The position numbers were made by a program, and so were the translations under genes. Source: DATGJX01 sp035279385 (GTDB taxonomy: Bacteria > Vulcanimicrobiota > Vulcanimicrobiia > Vulcanimicrobiales > Vulcanimicrobiaceae). From it: 14,548 nt of DNA. Shown piece by piece: positions 5,120-12,798 of the stretch (the first letter of the stretch is position 1; every line of letters starts with the position of its first letter). The notes beneath the pieces were generated by a model. That model was not told the origin of the DNA, did not search any database, and saw only the letters and a list, made by a program, of their open reading frames with translations. The DNA is taken from assembly GCA_035279385.1 (NCBI GenBank), contig DATEHZ010000167.1, forward strand, positions 1-14,548. The letters run 5' to 3'.

Positions 5120-6367
5120 ATGCGAATCCGTACTTGCGCACTTCTTGCGTCCGCTGCGCTTTTTGCAGCGTGCTCCTCCGCCGGTGGGTCGCTGACCCCG
5201 CCGAACGCGCCGCAGGCGCTCACCCACGCTGCTTCCGCCGACAGCACGACGGCCGGAGCGCTCGACGTCGGCACGGCCGGTAACGAACCGCTGATCACGG
5301 GCGCACCCGACGGCACGCTCTACATCGCCGCGCTCGCGAACGTCTACCGTTCGACCGACAGCGGCGCGAGCTGGACGCTCGTTCCGAACCCGACGCTCGG
5401 TTCGGCCGTGCTCGCCTCCGACAGCGCCATCTCCGCCGATCCGGGCGGGCGGTTGTACTACACGTTCGACTATCCCTACGCCGGAAACACCGCCGTCTGC
5501 ACCAGCGACGATCGCGGCAACACGTGGAGTTGTAATCCCGCGGTTGTGCCGGGAGGAACGGACCGGATGTGGATCGTCAGCCCATCAACGACTGAGGCGT
5601 TCGAAACGACAAACGAAGGTTTATACCAAACGACGTTCATGATTAGCAACGATCGCGGTCAAACGTGGACGCCGCAGCAGTTCGGCAACGCGGTGACGCA
5701 GCCGCAGACCGGCGAACTGAGCGAATACAATCCCGGCACGTTCGTGCTGCAGCCTCTCAACGAGAACGGCTATATCTTCGTCTATCGTTTCAACCCGGCG
5801 CAGCAGATCAACGTTCTTTCCGACGTGCAGCCGACGGGCGTTCCGAGCGGCGCCGCGCTGCCGGGATCGTCGATGGGACACGATGGAACGTATTTCGTGA
5901 CAGGCGAGGGCACGAACGCAGCAGGCGGCCGTCAAGTGGTCATCGGACGCACGACCAATCAAGGCGCGTCGTTCTCGATCTTGCCGCCCATTCCGCAAAC
6001 CACGAAAGGTACGGCTGCTTTTAGCGCGATTGCCGCCGGTTCGAGCGGACACGTCGGCGTGCTCTACTACTACACGAGCGCGAACGGCGACCCCGGTTCG
6101 CTGACCAATGCAACCTGGAGCATCGTGTACGCGGAGACGTACAATGCGCTCGGCGCGAGCCCGACGTGGAAAACAACGACGCTCGACACAAACGTGCATA
6201 CCGGAGCGATTTGCGCGTCTCTCTCGTGCAGCGGCAGCGACCGTTTTGCCGGCGACTTCATCAGCGGCTACATGGACGCCGCCGATGCCGCGAATCTCAC
6301 CTGGGTGAAGCAAGATGCGGGCGCGACCAGCACGCACATTCGCTTTGCGCGCATAGCACGTCGCTAG
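5120..6367 (+). CDS. Asp-box (BNR) beta-propeller lipoprotein
   Basis: The protein has 415 aa. The N-terminus MRIRTCALLASAALFAAC is a lipoprotein signal with Cys18 as the lipid-bearing residue, followed by SSAGG, so the protein is membrane-anchored and faces outward. At least three Asp-box repeats are visible: STDSGASW (78-85), SDDRGNTW (129-136) and SNDRGQTW (176-183). A weaker one, TTNQGASF, is near 278-285. This is typical of sialidase-fold propellers. The sialidase catalytic arginines are not evident, so exo-sialidase activity should not be assumed. Glycan or polymer binding is equally possible. I prefer ATG 5120 over GTG 5114. A TATGTT box lies 6 nt before the ATG, and no ribosome site is seen. 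The gene stands alone, 80 bp after the hydrolase. Confidence 0.85.
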   Translation: MRIRTCALLASAALFAACSSAGGSLTPPNAPQALTHAASADSTTAGALDVGTAGNEPLITGAPDGTLYIAALANVYRSTDSGASWTLVPNPTLGSAVLASDSAISADPGGRLYYTFDYPYAGNTAVCTSDDRGNTWSCNPAVVPGGTDRMWIVSPSTTEAFETTNEGLYQTTFMISNDRGQTWTPQQFGNAVTQPQTGELSEYNPGTFVLQPLNENGYIFVYRFNPAQQINVLSDVQPTGVPSGAALPGSSMGHDGTYFVTGEGTNAAGGRQVVIGRTTNQGASFSILPPIPQTTKGTAAFSAIAAGSSGHVGVLYYYTSANGDPGSLTNATWSIVYAETYNALGASPTWKTTTLDTNVHTGAICASLSCSGSDRFAGDFISGYMDAADAANLTWVKQDAGATSTHIRFARIARR

Positions 6368-6437
6368 ACCGAAACAGAAACACCTGATCGTTTTTTGCCG
6401 TGCAGGGCGTCTGAACCGGTGCGAAATAAGACACAGC

Positions 6438-7316
6438 GTGCAAATTCAAACGATCGGCATCGACGATCTCGCTGCGTGCCTGGACTTGACCGCGGACGTC
6501 GGCTGGACGACGCCGCCCGAAATTTGGCTGTTGCTGCTGCGATCCGGTAAAACGTACGGTTTTTTCGACGGCGGCGCACTGGGCGGTACCGTCCTTGCGT
6601 TCCCGCACGACGGTTATATGTTTGTGGGCATGATGCTCGTTCGCCCGCGATTGCAGCGCCGCGGATACGCACGGCAATTGCTCGAACACGCCATTAGTGA
6701 GGCGCACGGCATGCCTGCGGCGCTGCTCGCCACGGAATTTGGTGCGCCGCTCTACAGAACGCTCGACTTCACGGAGCAGGGCAGCGTCGTTTCGCACAGC
6801 GGACATTGGAACGGTCCGCCGATCAACGGCGTGCGCGTCGTTACGCCGCAGGCCCTATCGGACGACGATCGTTCGAAGATGCTTTCCGCCGACGCAACCG
6901 TATTCGGCCGCCCTCGTACGGTACTGCTTGATGCGTTGCTTGGGGCGGCAACTCGCGTCGCACTTACCGAAGACGCCGCGGGTGCGGCTTACGCGATATC
7001 CTGGCAGCATGGTTCCGAAACGCATATCGGCCCCGTTATCGCGGACGACGACGGTACCGCGTTTACACTCGTGAGCGCGCTGGCGTCCGAAGCGGCAGCC
7101 GAATGCCGAATTCGCGTACCGCGCGACCGGTTCAACTTTCGCGACCAATTGCGTCAACACGGCCTCGAACCGATTGGCGAGGTCACGTTCATGACGCGCG
7201 GATCCCGTGCCGTCGCCCAGCAAATCGTGGTACGCCATCGCGCTGCCGTCCACGGGCTAGGACGAACGCCGGCCGCTCGGTCGCGGCTCCTTGGTGCATG
7301 TCCGTCATCACCGTGA
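6438..7316 (+). CDS. Two-domain GNAT-family N-acetyltransferase
   Basis: This 292-aa protein starts at GTG 6438. The first domain (about 3-130) has the acetyl-CoA pyrophosphate-binding motif A, read as LVRPRLQRRGYARQLL at 67-82 (Q/RxxGxA type), followed by a helix and FGAPLYRTLDF near 101-111. The second domain (about 131-260) contains ATVFGRPRTVLLDALL (153-168), typical of the C-terminal domain found after GNAT in YitH-type acetyltransferases (Pfam Acetyltransf_18 as I recall it). The likely reaction is acetyl transfer from acetyl-CoA to an amine on a small molecule or protein in the cytoplasm. The substrate is unknown. The last 35 residues are Arg/Ala/Ser-rich and may be an unstructured tail. 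No Shine-Dalgarno site is seen. Confidence 0.88.
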   Translation: MQIQTIGIDDLAACLDLTADVGWTTPPEIWLLLLRSGKTYGFFDGGALGGTVLAFPHDGYMFVGMMLVRPRLQRRGYARQLLEHAISEAHGMPAALLATEFGAPLYRTLDFTEQGSVVSHSGHWNGPPINGVRVVTPQALSDDDRSKMLSADATVFGRPRTVLLDALLGAATRVALTEDAAGAAYAISWQHGSETHIGPVIADDDGTAFTLVSALASEAAAECRIRVPRDRFNFRDQLRQHGLEPIGEVTFMTRGSRAVAQQIVVRHRAAVHGLGRTPAARSRLLGACPSSP

Positions 7317-7374
7317 TAAGATGACCATCCGCCGACGATTACGTTAGGGCTCTTGCGGGTTCGGCGCGTTCGAA

Positions 7375-7379
7375 AGGAG
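7375..7379 (+). promoter_or_regulatory. Shine-Dalgarno site (AGGAG) fixing a GTG start
   Basis: AAAGGAG lies 6 nt before GTG 7386 and selects that codon over an upstream in-frame start at 7353 that would add an Arg-rich stretch. Confidence 0.7.
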
Positions 7380-7385
7380 CGAATC

Positions 7386-7811
7386 GTGAATAATCTCGAG
7401 CTTATGCGCACGCTTGATGATGCGTGGAACGGGCAGGACTGGGAGACGTTTGAAAAACGGCATTCTGCCGACACGGCGGTGTTCTGGCCCGGTCAAGCAG
7501 AGGCGACTAAAGGGCGCGCAAATCACAAGCAAGAGTCCATCGAGTTTTTCAAAACGTTTCCCGACAATCATCTCATCAATCATCCGTACAAGGTGGAAAT
7601 TGCGACGGGAGACTGGACGTGCACCGTCGCTGATTTCACGGGAACGATGAAAGGCCCGATGAAAGGTCCGGACGGCAAGGTGATACAGCCGACGGGAAAA
7701 TCGTTCCACATCGAGTTCTGCACGGTCGCGCATTGGATCAACGGCGAGATCGTCGAGGAGAAGTTATTCTACGATCTCGTTGGATTGATGAAACAAATCG
7801 GCCTGATGTAA
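7386..7811 (+). CDS. SnoaL-like/NTF2-fold protein
   Basis: The protein has 141 aa, the usual size of a single NTF2-fold domain. It begins with a helix, NNLELMRTLDDAWNGQDWETF, which resembles the first helix of SnoaL-type ester cyclases. It then has H26, the PGQAEATKG loop and FFKTFPDNHL (54-63), and the terminal strands read FHIEFCTVAHWINGEIVEEKLFYD (107-130). A short repeat TMKGPMKGP lies at 87-95. The fold is shared by polyketide cyclases, ketosteroid isomerase-like enzymes and stress-related proteins, so the substrate is unknown. There is no signal peptide, and the protein is probably cytoplasmic. The gene runs convergent with a decayed sensor gene 7 bp away. Confidence 0.82.
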   Translation: MNNLELMRTLDDAWNGQDWETFEKRHSADTAVFWPGQAEATKGRANHKQESIEFFKTFPDNHLINHPYKVEIATGDWTCTVADFTGTMKGPMKGPDGKVIQPTGKSFHIEFCTVAHWINGEIVEEKLFYDLVGLMKQIGLM

Positions 7812-7818
7812 GGCGACC

Positions 7819-8365
7819 TTATCGCGCCACATCGGCGCCGTGACGAATCGCGGCGGCGAACACTCCATCTCGCAGGCAAAGAAGCGCGATCCCCAGTTCG
7901 TGGGAAAGTTCGGCAAACAGCGATTGATCGTCCGGGTCGTACGACTGCTGGTGCGGCCTGCCGCCCACGAGCAGGGCGCCCGATGTGCGTCCGAATGTCG
8001 CCAGCGGGAACAGCATGCCGTGGCAGGGCACGGCCGTTTCGAGATCGATGCGTGATGGACACAGTTCTTCCGTTCCGGAAATACGGAACCGCGATCGCGT
8101 CGCCGGCGGCAGCATAGTACCCGCCCCACATGTTTATGGCGTACCGCTGTGTCGGCGTGAGCCGCTCGTAAAGGAGCGTATCGCCGGAACGAAGCCCCGC
8201 CTTTTGTCCGTCCGGCGTGACTTTATCGACGACGATGCCGTGGCGAACCGGATGACTCGCCGCGATGTACGTGACCATTGTGCCGGCGCGCATCGTGCCA
8301 TAGGTATAGACGCCGGCGTAAACAATCGTCAGCGCGCAGATGAGGGTTCCAATCGCGGCTCGCAA
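7819..8365 (-). pseudogene. Decayed PDZ/multi-TM/GAF sensor: PDZ end joined out of frame to GAF end
   Basis: Two overlapping frames on the minus strand together match only the ends of the sensors at 9370-11130 and 12799-14548. From a possible TTG at 8365 to about 8055, one frame gives a TM helix (IGTLICALTIVYAG) and a PDZ-like domain (VDKVTPDGQKAGLRSGDTL, then a strand ending FRNGRTVSIT). From about 8050 to the TAA at 7819-7821, another frame gives the last third of a GAF domain (GALLVGG, then DPDDQSLFAELSHELGIAL). The eight or so TM helices and the first part of the GAF domain, about 1.1-1.2 kb in the intact relatives, are missing. The join falls near 8041-8058. The piece follows the methyltransferase gene by about 70 bp on the same strand and no longer encodes a working sensor. 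Confidence 0.72.
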
Positions 8366-8433
8366 AGTCTTTGGCCCTCGCTCGGAAATGGTCGCTAGGA
8401 GTTCGTGTAGATTTTGCGTTTCACCCGCGCCGG

Positions 8434-9156
8434 CTAGGTCTTTTCGATGCGGCGCTGCACGAAGACGCCGATAAGATAGCACGCGATGAAGACCGCCGCA
8501 CCGTATCGCGGCACGGCGAAGATTCCGGCGACCCCCAAAATGAGAAAACCGGTGAACGCTTCGGCGCGTAAGCCTTGTACGAGCGAAGGGCGTACGGCTT
8601 GGGCGGTATGCAGTGGTGATAAGCGCGGCAGCAGGCCTGGAACCGCGCGGCGGTAAGCGCCGTATACGTCGCCATGGCGCTGCTCGAGGCCGCGTTCCTC
8701 GTATCGAACGAGCGCGTTGACGAAAAGTACGCTCGCGGCAAAAATGAATGCCCAGCCCGCAAGCGGTGCGGCAGCACCCAAACCGAGCGCGAGCAACAGG
8801 TTCCCCAGATACAGCGGATGCCGAACGAATGCAAAGGGACCGGACTGCACGAGCACGTCGGCTTGCGCTTTTTGATCCCACACCGTCGATGCGCTCAAAT
8901 AGCTCGCGCCCCATACGCGAAGCGCAAGAGCCGCGATTGCGACGGCGAGCGCAATCGCACCCGCAATTGCAACGCCACGATTGCCCCAATACGAACCCAG
9001 ATATGCAAAGGCCGCGAGATAGCGGCCGTGCATTGCTGCCGACACGGCCCAGCCGCCCGCAAATCCCAGGGCATAGATGCCCGCGAATACCGCCGACCGG
9101 TAGCGGTACCAGGACGGGTCCTTCACGATCGCATGGGACACATTCCGTTGGCGCAT
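8434..9156 (-). CDS. Membrane ICMT/PEMT-type methyltransferase family protein
   Basis: The protein has 240 aa. Hydrophobic segments lie at about 22-40, 62-80, 115-148 and 203-232. The family signature is complete: GPFAFVRHPLYLGNLL at 106-121, then RYEERGLEQRHGDVYGAYRRAV at 151-172 and a proline. These are the S-adenosylmethionine-binding core of isoprenylcysteine carboxyl methyltransferase and phospholipid methyltransferase-like membrane enzymes. Bacterial members methylate lipids or small molecules, and the acceptor is unknown. The ATG at 9156 is preceded by GGGGGA with 8-nt spacing. The gene is divergent from the intact sensor at 9370 and lies upstream of the wrecked sensor on its own strand. 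Confidence 0.86.
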   Translation of the reverse strand: MRQRNVSHAIVKDPSWYRYRSAVFAGIYALGFAGGWAVSAAMHGRYLAAFAYLGSYWGNRGVAIAGAIALAVAIAALALRVWGASYLSASTVWDQKAQADVLVQSGPFAFVRHPLYLGNLLLALGLGAAAPLAGWAFIFAASVLFVNALVRYEERGLEQRHGDVYGAYRRAVPGLLPRLSPLHTAQAVRPSLVQGLRAEAFTGFLILGVAGIFAVPRYGAAVFIACYLIGVFVQRRIEKT

Positions 9157-9369
9157 ATCGAACGATCCCCCGATTCAAGCGTTACGGTTGAGCCCTTACT
9201 TTTCGCTTTCCACGACCCCTTACTCGAAACGCATGGAAAGTTCAGCAAATCCGTGACCGTCGGGGGGGGGGTGGCACAGGGGCTATGCTCGCATGCTTCC
9301 AGCAGCAGCCGAAGGACCGTTTGCGGGCGCCTAAGAAGGCTGGACGATGACGCCTGCCGGATCCTCTAC
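9157..9369. other. 213-bp divergent intergenic region with G10 tract and direct repeats
   Basis: The region separates the methyltransferase start from the plus-strand sensor start. It holds two direct copies of CCCTTACT (9193-9200 and 9217-9224, starts 24 bp apart). It also holds a run of ten G (9262-9271), a TATGCT (9284-9289) without a matching -35, and a short 8-codon ORF (9347-9373, ATG to TGA) ending across the sensor GTG. No gene longer than that is supported here. The long reading frame that crosses it on the plus strand is antisense to the methyltransferase and lacks coding character. Confidence 0.5.
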
Positions 9370-9373
9370 GTGA
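9347..9373 (+). other. Possible 8-codon leader ORF coupled to the sensor start
   Basis: ATG 9347 begins eight codons encoding MTPAGSST and a TGA at 9371-9373. This stop overlaps the GTG at 9370 as GTGA. An AAGAAGG lies 7-8 nt before the ATG, a modest ribosome site, whereas the GTG itself has none. Translation of the sensor may therefore depend on re-initiation from this leader. Overlap by chance is possible. Confidence 0.3.
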
Positions 9374-11130
9374 TACGGGCTTTCGTCGTTGCGCTCTCGC
9401 TGTTCGTCTTGATCAGCGGCTTGAGCGACATCGTGCGCTTGCGGCACCCTATCGGCTGGTTCGGTACAGTGGCAAATTCCGATTTCGTCGTCCTCCGGGT
9501 CGCGCCCGGAACGCCGGCCGATCTCGCAGGTATTCGCGCCGGCGATCGCTTCGATATTCCGCGCCTGCCGCCGCAAGACCGTTGGTATCTCTTTCCGCAA
9601 AATTGTCTGGATACAGGCACGAGGCTGACCGTCGGCATAATCCGCAATGGCCGCGAGCACTTCGTCACGATGACGTCGGTTCAAGAACCGATGGGGATTC
9701 CGCAGCAAGCCGCGCTTGTCATGAGCCAGGTGACGGGTCTGCTCTTCGTTCTCATCGGAACGTTCACCGTGCTAGCGCGCCCGTCGCCGGTCGTGTGGGG
9801 ATTTTATCTCTACTGTTTGGGATCCGCGCCGTTCTTTTATCGGTATCTGGACGGAGCGCTGAAACTGCCGTACAGCTTCATCTGGTTGGCCGTCATTATC
9901 GTGATCGGCTGTGCGGCACTGCCGGGTTTGTTGGTCTTTTCCGTCTCGATTCTTCGCGAATCGGCCAGCGGGTGGCGGGCCGCGCTCAAATGGATCGCGT
10001 GGACGTCTTTTATCGTTCTCACCGCTCTGGCCTTAGACCACCTCACGCGGAATTATCTCTTGGGTGAACCGGCTCTTTCGCTCGATACCGCGTCCCACTA
10101 TCTTAGACTCGCGTTATCGATTACGGCGGCGGCTGCGTTATTTGCCACATACGTTGGTGCCGAAGGAACGGATCGCCAGCGCTTGCGCTGGGTGGTCATC
10201 GGCGTTTGGATCGCGCTCTTTGCACCATATCTCCAAGCTTCCCTCGGGAACCTGCAGGCCAGCTCGCCCGCGCTCTTCGACGCGATCTCCGTTATTCGTG
10301 CGGCCGCCCCAATCGGCGTCGCCTATGCGATTCTCAAGCATCGCGTCATCAACGTTTCGTTCTTCGTCAGCCGGACGATCGTGTACGCGGCAATCACAGC
10401 GATTCTCGTGGCAGCATTCGCGTTCATCGACTGGTTCGCGGACAGAGTATTGGATCAAACGAAGCTTGCCATCGTCATGGAGGTGCTCGTCGCGGTCGGT
10501 TTCGGCTTTTCGATGAATGCCCTTCACAGGCAAATCGATCGCTTCGTCAATAATGTGCTTTTCCGTTCGCGGCACCTCGCGGAGCGCGCGTTGAAACGGT
10601 TGACATTGGGGCTTCCGCATGCCGCGTCGTATCGAGTTGTCGACGAAATTCTCGGCGAGGAAACCGCAGCAACGCTGGGGCTCGCTTCCGCTGCGCTCTT
10701 TCGACGCACGTCGGCGAACCGGTTCGAGCGCAGAGCGTCGGTGGGATGGAGCGCCGGTACGGCGCAGCATTTGGACGAAGCGGATCGGTTGCTGGTCTAC
10801 CTGGCCGGAGAACGCGAGTCATTGAGCTTGTCGGAAGGGCACCGGAATTTCGTGAATTTTCCCACCGGCGCGGCGGAGCCGGCGCTCGCCATCCCGGTCT
10901 TCGTCCGGCATGAACTTGAAGCGGTCGTAGTCCTGGGCGGACATCGTACCGGCGAGGACTTCGATGCGGACGAAATCCGGCTACTCGAGAATTGCGCCGT
11001 AGCTGCGGGCGCAGCATACGACCACCTCGAGGCCGACGGCCTGCGCCAGTACGCCGATGAACTGCAGCGCAAAATTGCTTCGATGCGCACGACCCTGGAA
11101 GCGCACGGCCTAGCGACGAGCGCCATGTGA
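9370..11130 (+). CDS. PDZ / multi-TM / GAF sensor without a kinase domain
   Basis: This 586-aa protein starts at GTG 9370. A TM helix (about 3-22) leads to an extracytoplasmic PDZ domain (about 35-105; VAPGTPADLAGIRAGDRFD is the core). About seven to eight further TM helices follow between 116 and 385. The membrane end carries the signature of ComP-like sensor kinases: RQRLRW (269-274), PIGVAYAILKHRVI (314-327), SRTIVYA (334-340), then QIDRFVNNVLFRSR (388-401). A GAF domain spans about 415-555, and a short helical tail 556-586 follows. ComP-type proteins continue into HisKA_3 and HATPase domains, and none is present here. Its signal output is therefore unknown: it may need a partner kinase. 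Its TGA overlaps the ATG of the lipoprotein gene by one base (TGATG), so the two are made together. Confidence 0.85.
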   Translation: MIRAFVVALSLFVLISGLSDIVRLRHPIGWFGTVANSDFVVLRVAPGTPADLAGIRAGDRFDIPRLPPQDRWYLFPQNCLDTGTRLTVGIIRNGREHFVTMTSVQEPMGIPQQAALVMSQVTGLLFVLIGTFTVLARPSPVVWGFYLYCLGSAPFFYRYLDGALKLPYSFIWLAVIIVIGCAALPGLLVFSVSILRESASGWRAALKWIAWTSFIVLTALALDHLTRNYLLGEPALSLDTASHYLRLALSITAAAALFATYVGAEGTDRQRLRWVVIGVWIALFAPYLQASLGNLQASSPALFDAISVIRAAAPIGVAYAILKHRVINVSFFVSRTIVYAAITAILVAAFAFIDWFADRVLDQTKLAIVMEVLVAVGFGFSMNALHRQIDRFVNNVLFRSRHLAERALKRLTLGLPHAASYRVVDEILGEETAATLGLASAALFRRTSANRFERRASVGWSAGTAQHLDEADRLLVYLAGERESLSLSEGHRNFVNFPTGAAEPALAIPVFVRHELEAVVVLGGHRTGEDFDADEIRLLENCAVAAGAAYDHLEADGLRQYADELQRKIASMRTTLEAHGLATSAM

Positions 11131-12767
11131 TGCCGGCGGCGGAACGCGCCTTCGCAAAACGCGACTTCATACTGCGCAAAGCCATCGCCCTGGCCGCCGC
11201 GATCGTACTCGTTGCATGTTCGCACCCCGGGATGCACGCCGGCTCGCATCCGCACGTGCTGCGGATCGGCTATTTGAACGACCCGTCGTCCCTGAATCCG
11301 CTGTTCGCGTACGCGCAGATACAAATCGATCTGGCCGACCTGTATACCGAAACGCTGGTCGGACTTAATTCGAAGAACGAACTCGTGCCGCTGCTCGCGC
11401 AGCGCGTCCCCACGCGCGAGAACGGCGACATCTCGGCAGACGGCACCACTATCACGTATCATTTGCGGCACGCGCGTTTTGCCGACGGCGCGCCCTTCAC
11501 GTCCGCCGATGTGCTCTTCACCTACCGCGCTATTTTGGATCCGCGTAATCCGGTAACCGATCCCGATCCGTACCGGCGCATCGCCTCGATAACGACGCCC
11601 GACACGCACACGGTCGTGATTCGCCTAAAGGAACGCTGGGCAGCCGCAACCGCCGAGCTGTTCGCGCAATCCGATTTCGCATACGGGATTCTTCCGGCGC
11701 ATGCGTTCGGCGGCAATCCCGACAACGTGGCGCGCGACTCTTGGAACGACACGCCGTTCGGCACCGGCCCCTTCCGCGTCACGCGCTGGGAACGCGGCAC
11801 TGAGATTGTGCTTGCGCCTAATCTCTACGCGTGGCGAAAACCGAAGCTCGCTGCCCTACTAGTGAAAATCTACCCCGAGGACGCCGCGCGCCTGATTGCC
11901 CTGCGCACCGGCGAAATCGACGTCACCGACGTGCAGGGCGAACAAGCTCTGCGCGCTGCTTCTCTACCGGGCGTTCGGGTGGCCATGACGCCGATGAACG
12001 GTGAATTTTTTCTGGCATTTCAGACGCAGCGCCCCAACATGAACGAGCCGCTGGTTCGCCGGGCAATCTCCGAGTCGATCGATCGCAATAGCATTTTGCA
12101 CGATGCGCTTTTCGGCCTCAATCCGTCCGACACGACCGAAGACCCCGCGGTGCTCTGGTCGTTCAATTCGTCGATTCCGGCAATCCCTCGCGATATAAAG
12201 GCCGCAGCACGCGATTTTGATGCTGCCGGCTGGCACTTGCAAAACGGCGAGCGCATGAAAAACGGCAAACCGCTCGTCGTCGACATCGCCTTCGAAAGCA
12301 CGCGCGCGTATTGGCGGCGTATCGCAGTCCTCGTGCAAAACGATCTACGGCGAGCCGGCGTTCAGGCCGACTTGCACGGGTACACGGTGACGGCGTTTAT
12401 GGGCGGTTCGTCGAAGGACGTGCTGCACAGCGGACGGTTCGATATTGCGCTCGCCGGTTTTGACAACGGCAGCGACCCCGAGCAGTCCGAACAGTTTACG
12501 TGCCGGCAGCGCGGCCCGTCAGGGTCCGATTTCACGCGCTATTGCGATGCCGCCTACGATGCGGCGTATGCCGTACAGCAAAACACGTTAAACCGCTCAG
12601 CGCGCCGGGCGGCATTCCTGCAGATGCAGCGCCTCTTCCATCGATCCTACGCTGCGGATTTTCTCTTCACCGACGTCTACCACGACGCGCTGGCGGACGG
12701 CGTAACCGGCTGGGCGCCCAACATGCTGTTTCGCTACTCGAACGCCGAACGTTGGGACGTTAAGTAA
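11130..12767 (+). CDS. Oligopeptide-type ABC solute-binding lipoprotein (SBP_bac_5)
   Basis: This 545-aa protein starts at ATG 11130, coupled by TGATG to the sensor upstream. (A GTG at 11127 is in frame too.) LAAAIVLVAC gives a clean lipobox with Cys30. The mature part has the family pattern: LRIGYLNDPSSLNPLFAY at the N-terminus, DGTTITYHLRHARFADGAPFTSADVLFTYRAI (about 109-140), a middle with NDTPFGTGPFRVTRWERG (about 206-223) and a C-terminal segment ending RYSNAERWDVK. Such proteins bind peptides, nickel complexes or other solutes outside the membrane and deliver them to an ABC importer. No permease or ATPase gene adjoins it, so it may serve the sensor or a distant transporter. The length is normal for the family. 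Confidence 0.92.
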   Translation: MPAAERAFAKRDFILRKAIALAAAIVLVACSHPGMHAGSHPHVLRIGYLNDPSSLNPLFAYAQIQIDLADLYTETLVGLNSKNELVPLLAQRVPTRENGDISADGTTITYHLRHARFADGAPFTSADVLFTYRAILDPRNPVTDPDPYRRIASITTPDTHTVVIRLKERWAAATAELFAQSDFAYGILPAHAFGGNPDNVARDSWNDTPFGTGPFRVTRWERGTEIVLAPNLYAWRKPKLAALLVKIYPEDAARLIALRTGEIDVTDVQGEQALRAASLPGVRVAMTPMNGEFFLAFQTQRPNMNEPLVRRAISESIDRNSILHDALFGLNPSDTTEDPAVLWSFNSSIPAIPRDIKAAARDFDAAGWHLQNGERMKNGKPLVVDIAFESTRAYWRRIAVLVQNDLRRAGVQADLHGYTVTAFMGGSSKDVLHSGRFDIALAGFDNGSDPEQSEQFTCRQRGPSGSDFTRYCDAAYDAAYAVQQNTLNRSARRAAFLQMQRLFHRSYAADFLFTDVYHDALADGVTGWAPNMLFRYSNAERWDVK

Positions 12768-12798
12768 AACAGTACCTGGCGCCGGCAATAGTCACCCT

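Noticed and set aside
7769..9178. Long minus-strand frame of 469 codons
   Set aside because: Only the part below about 8400 resembles a protein (the PDZ end of the decayed sensor). The rest is an alternative frame of the methyltransferase gene.
9262..9271. G-quadruplex at the G-run
   Set aside because: A single G tract cannot form an intramolecular quadruplex; no further G3 tracts are suitably spaced.
8674..9369. Extension of the plus-strand sensor frame upstream to 8674, giving an 818-aa protein
   Set aside because: The extra 232 codons are mostly antisense to a convincing membrane methyltransferase and have Arg/Ser/His-rich, low-complexity composition. Homology-like sequence starts only at the TM helix after 9370.
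12768..12798. Bidirectional terminator between the SBP and the convergent sensor
   Set aside because: A small GGCGCC palindrome is present but no stem of useful length and no T-run adjoins it.
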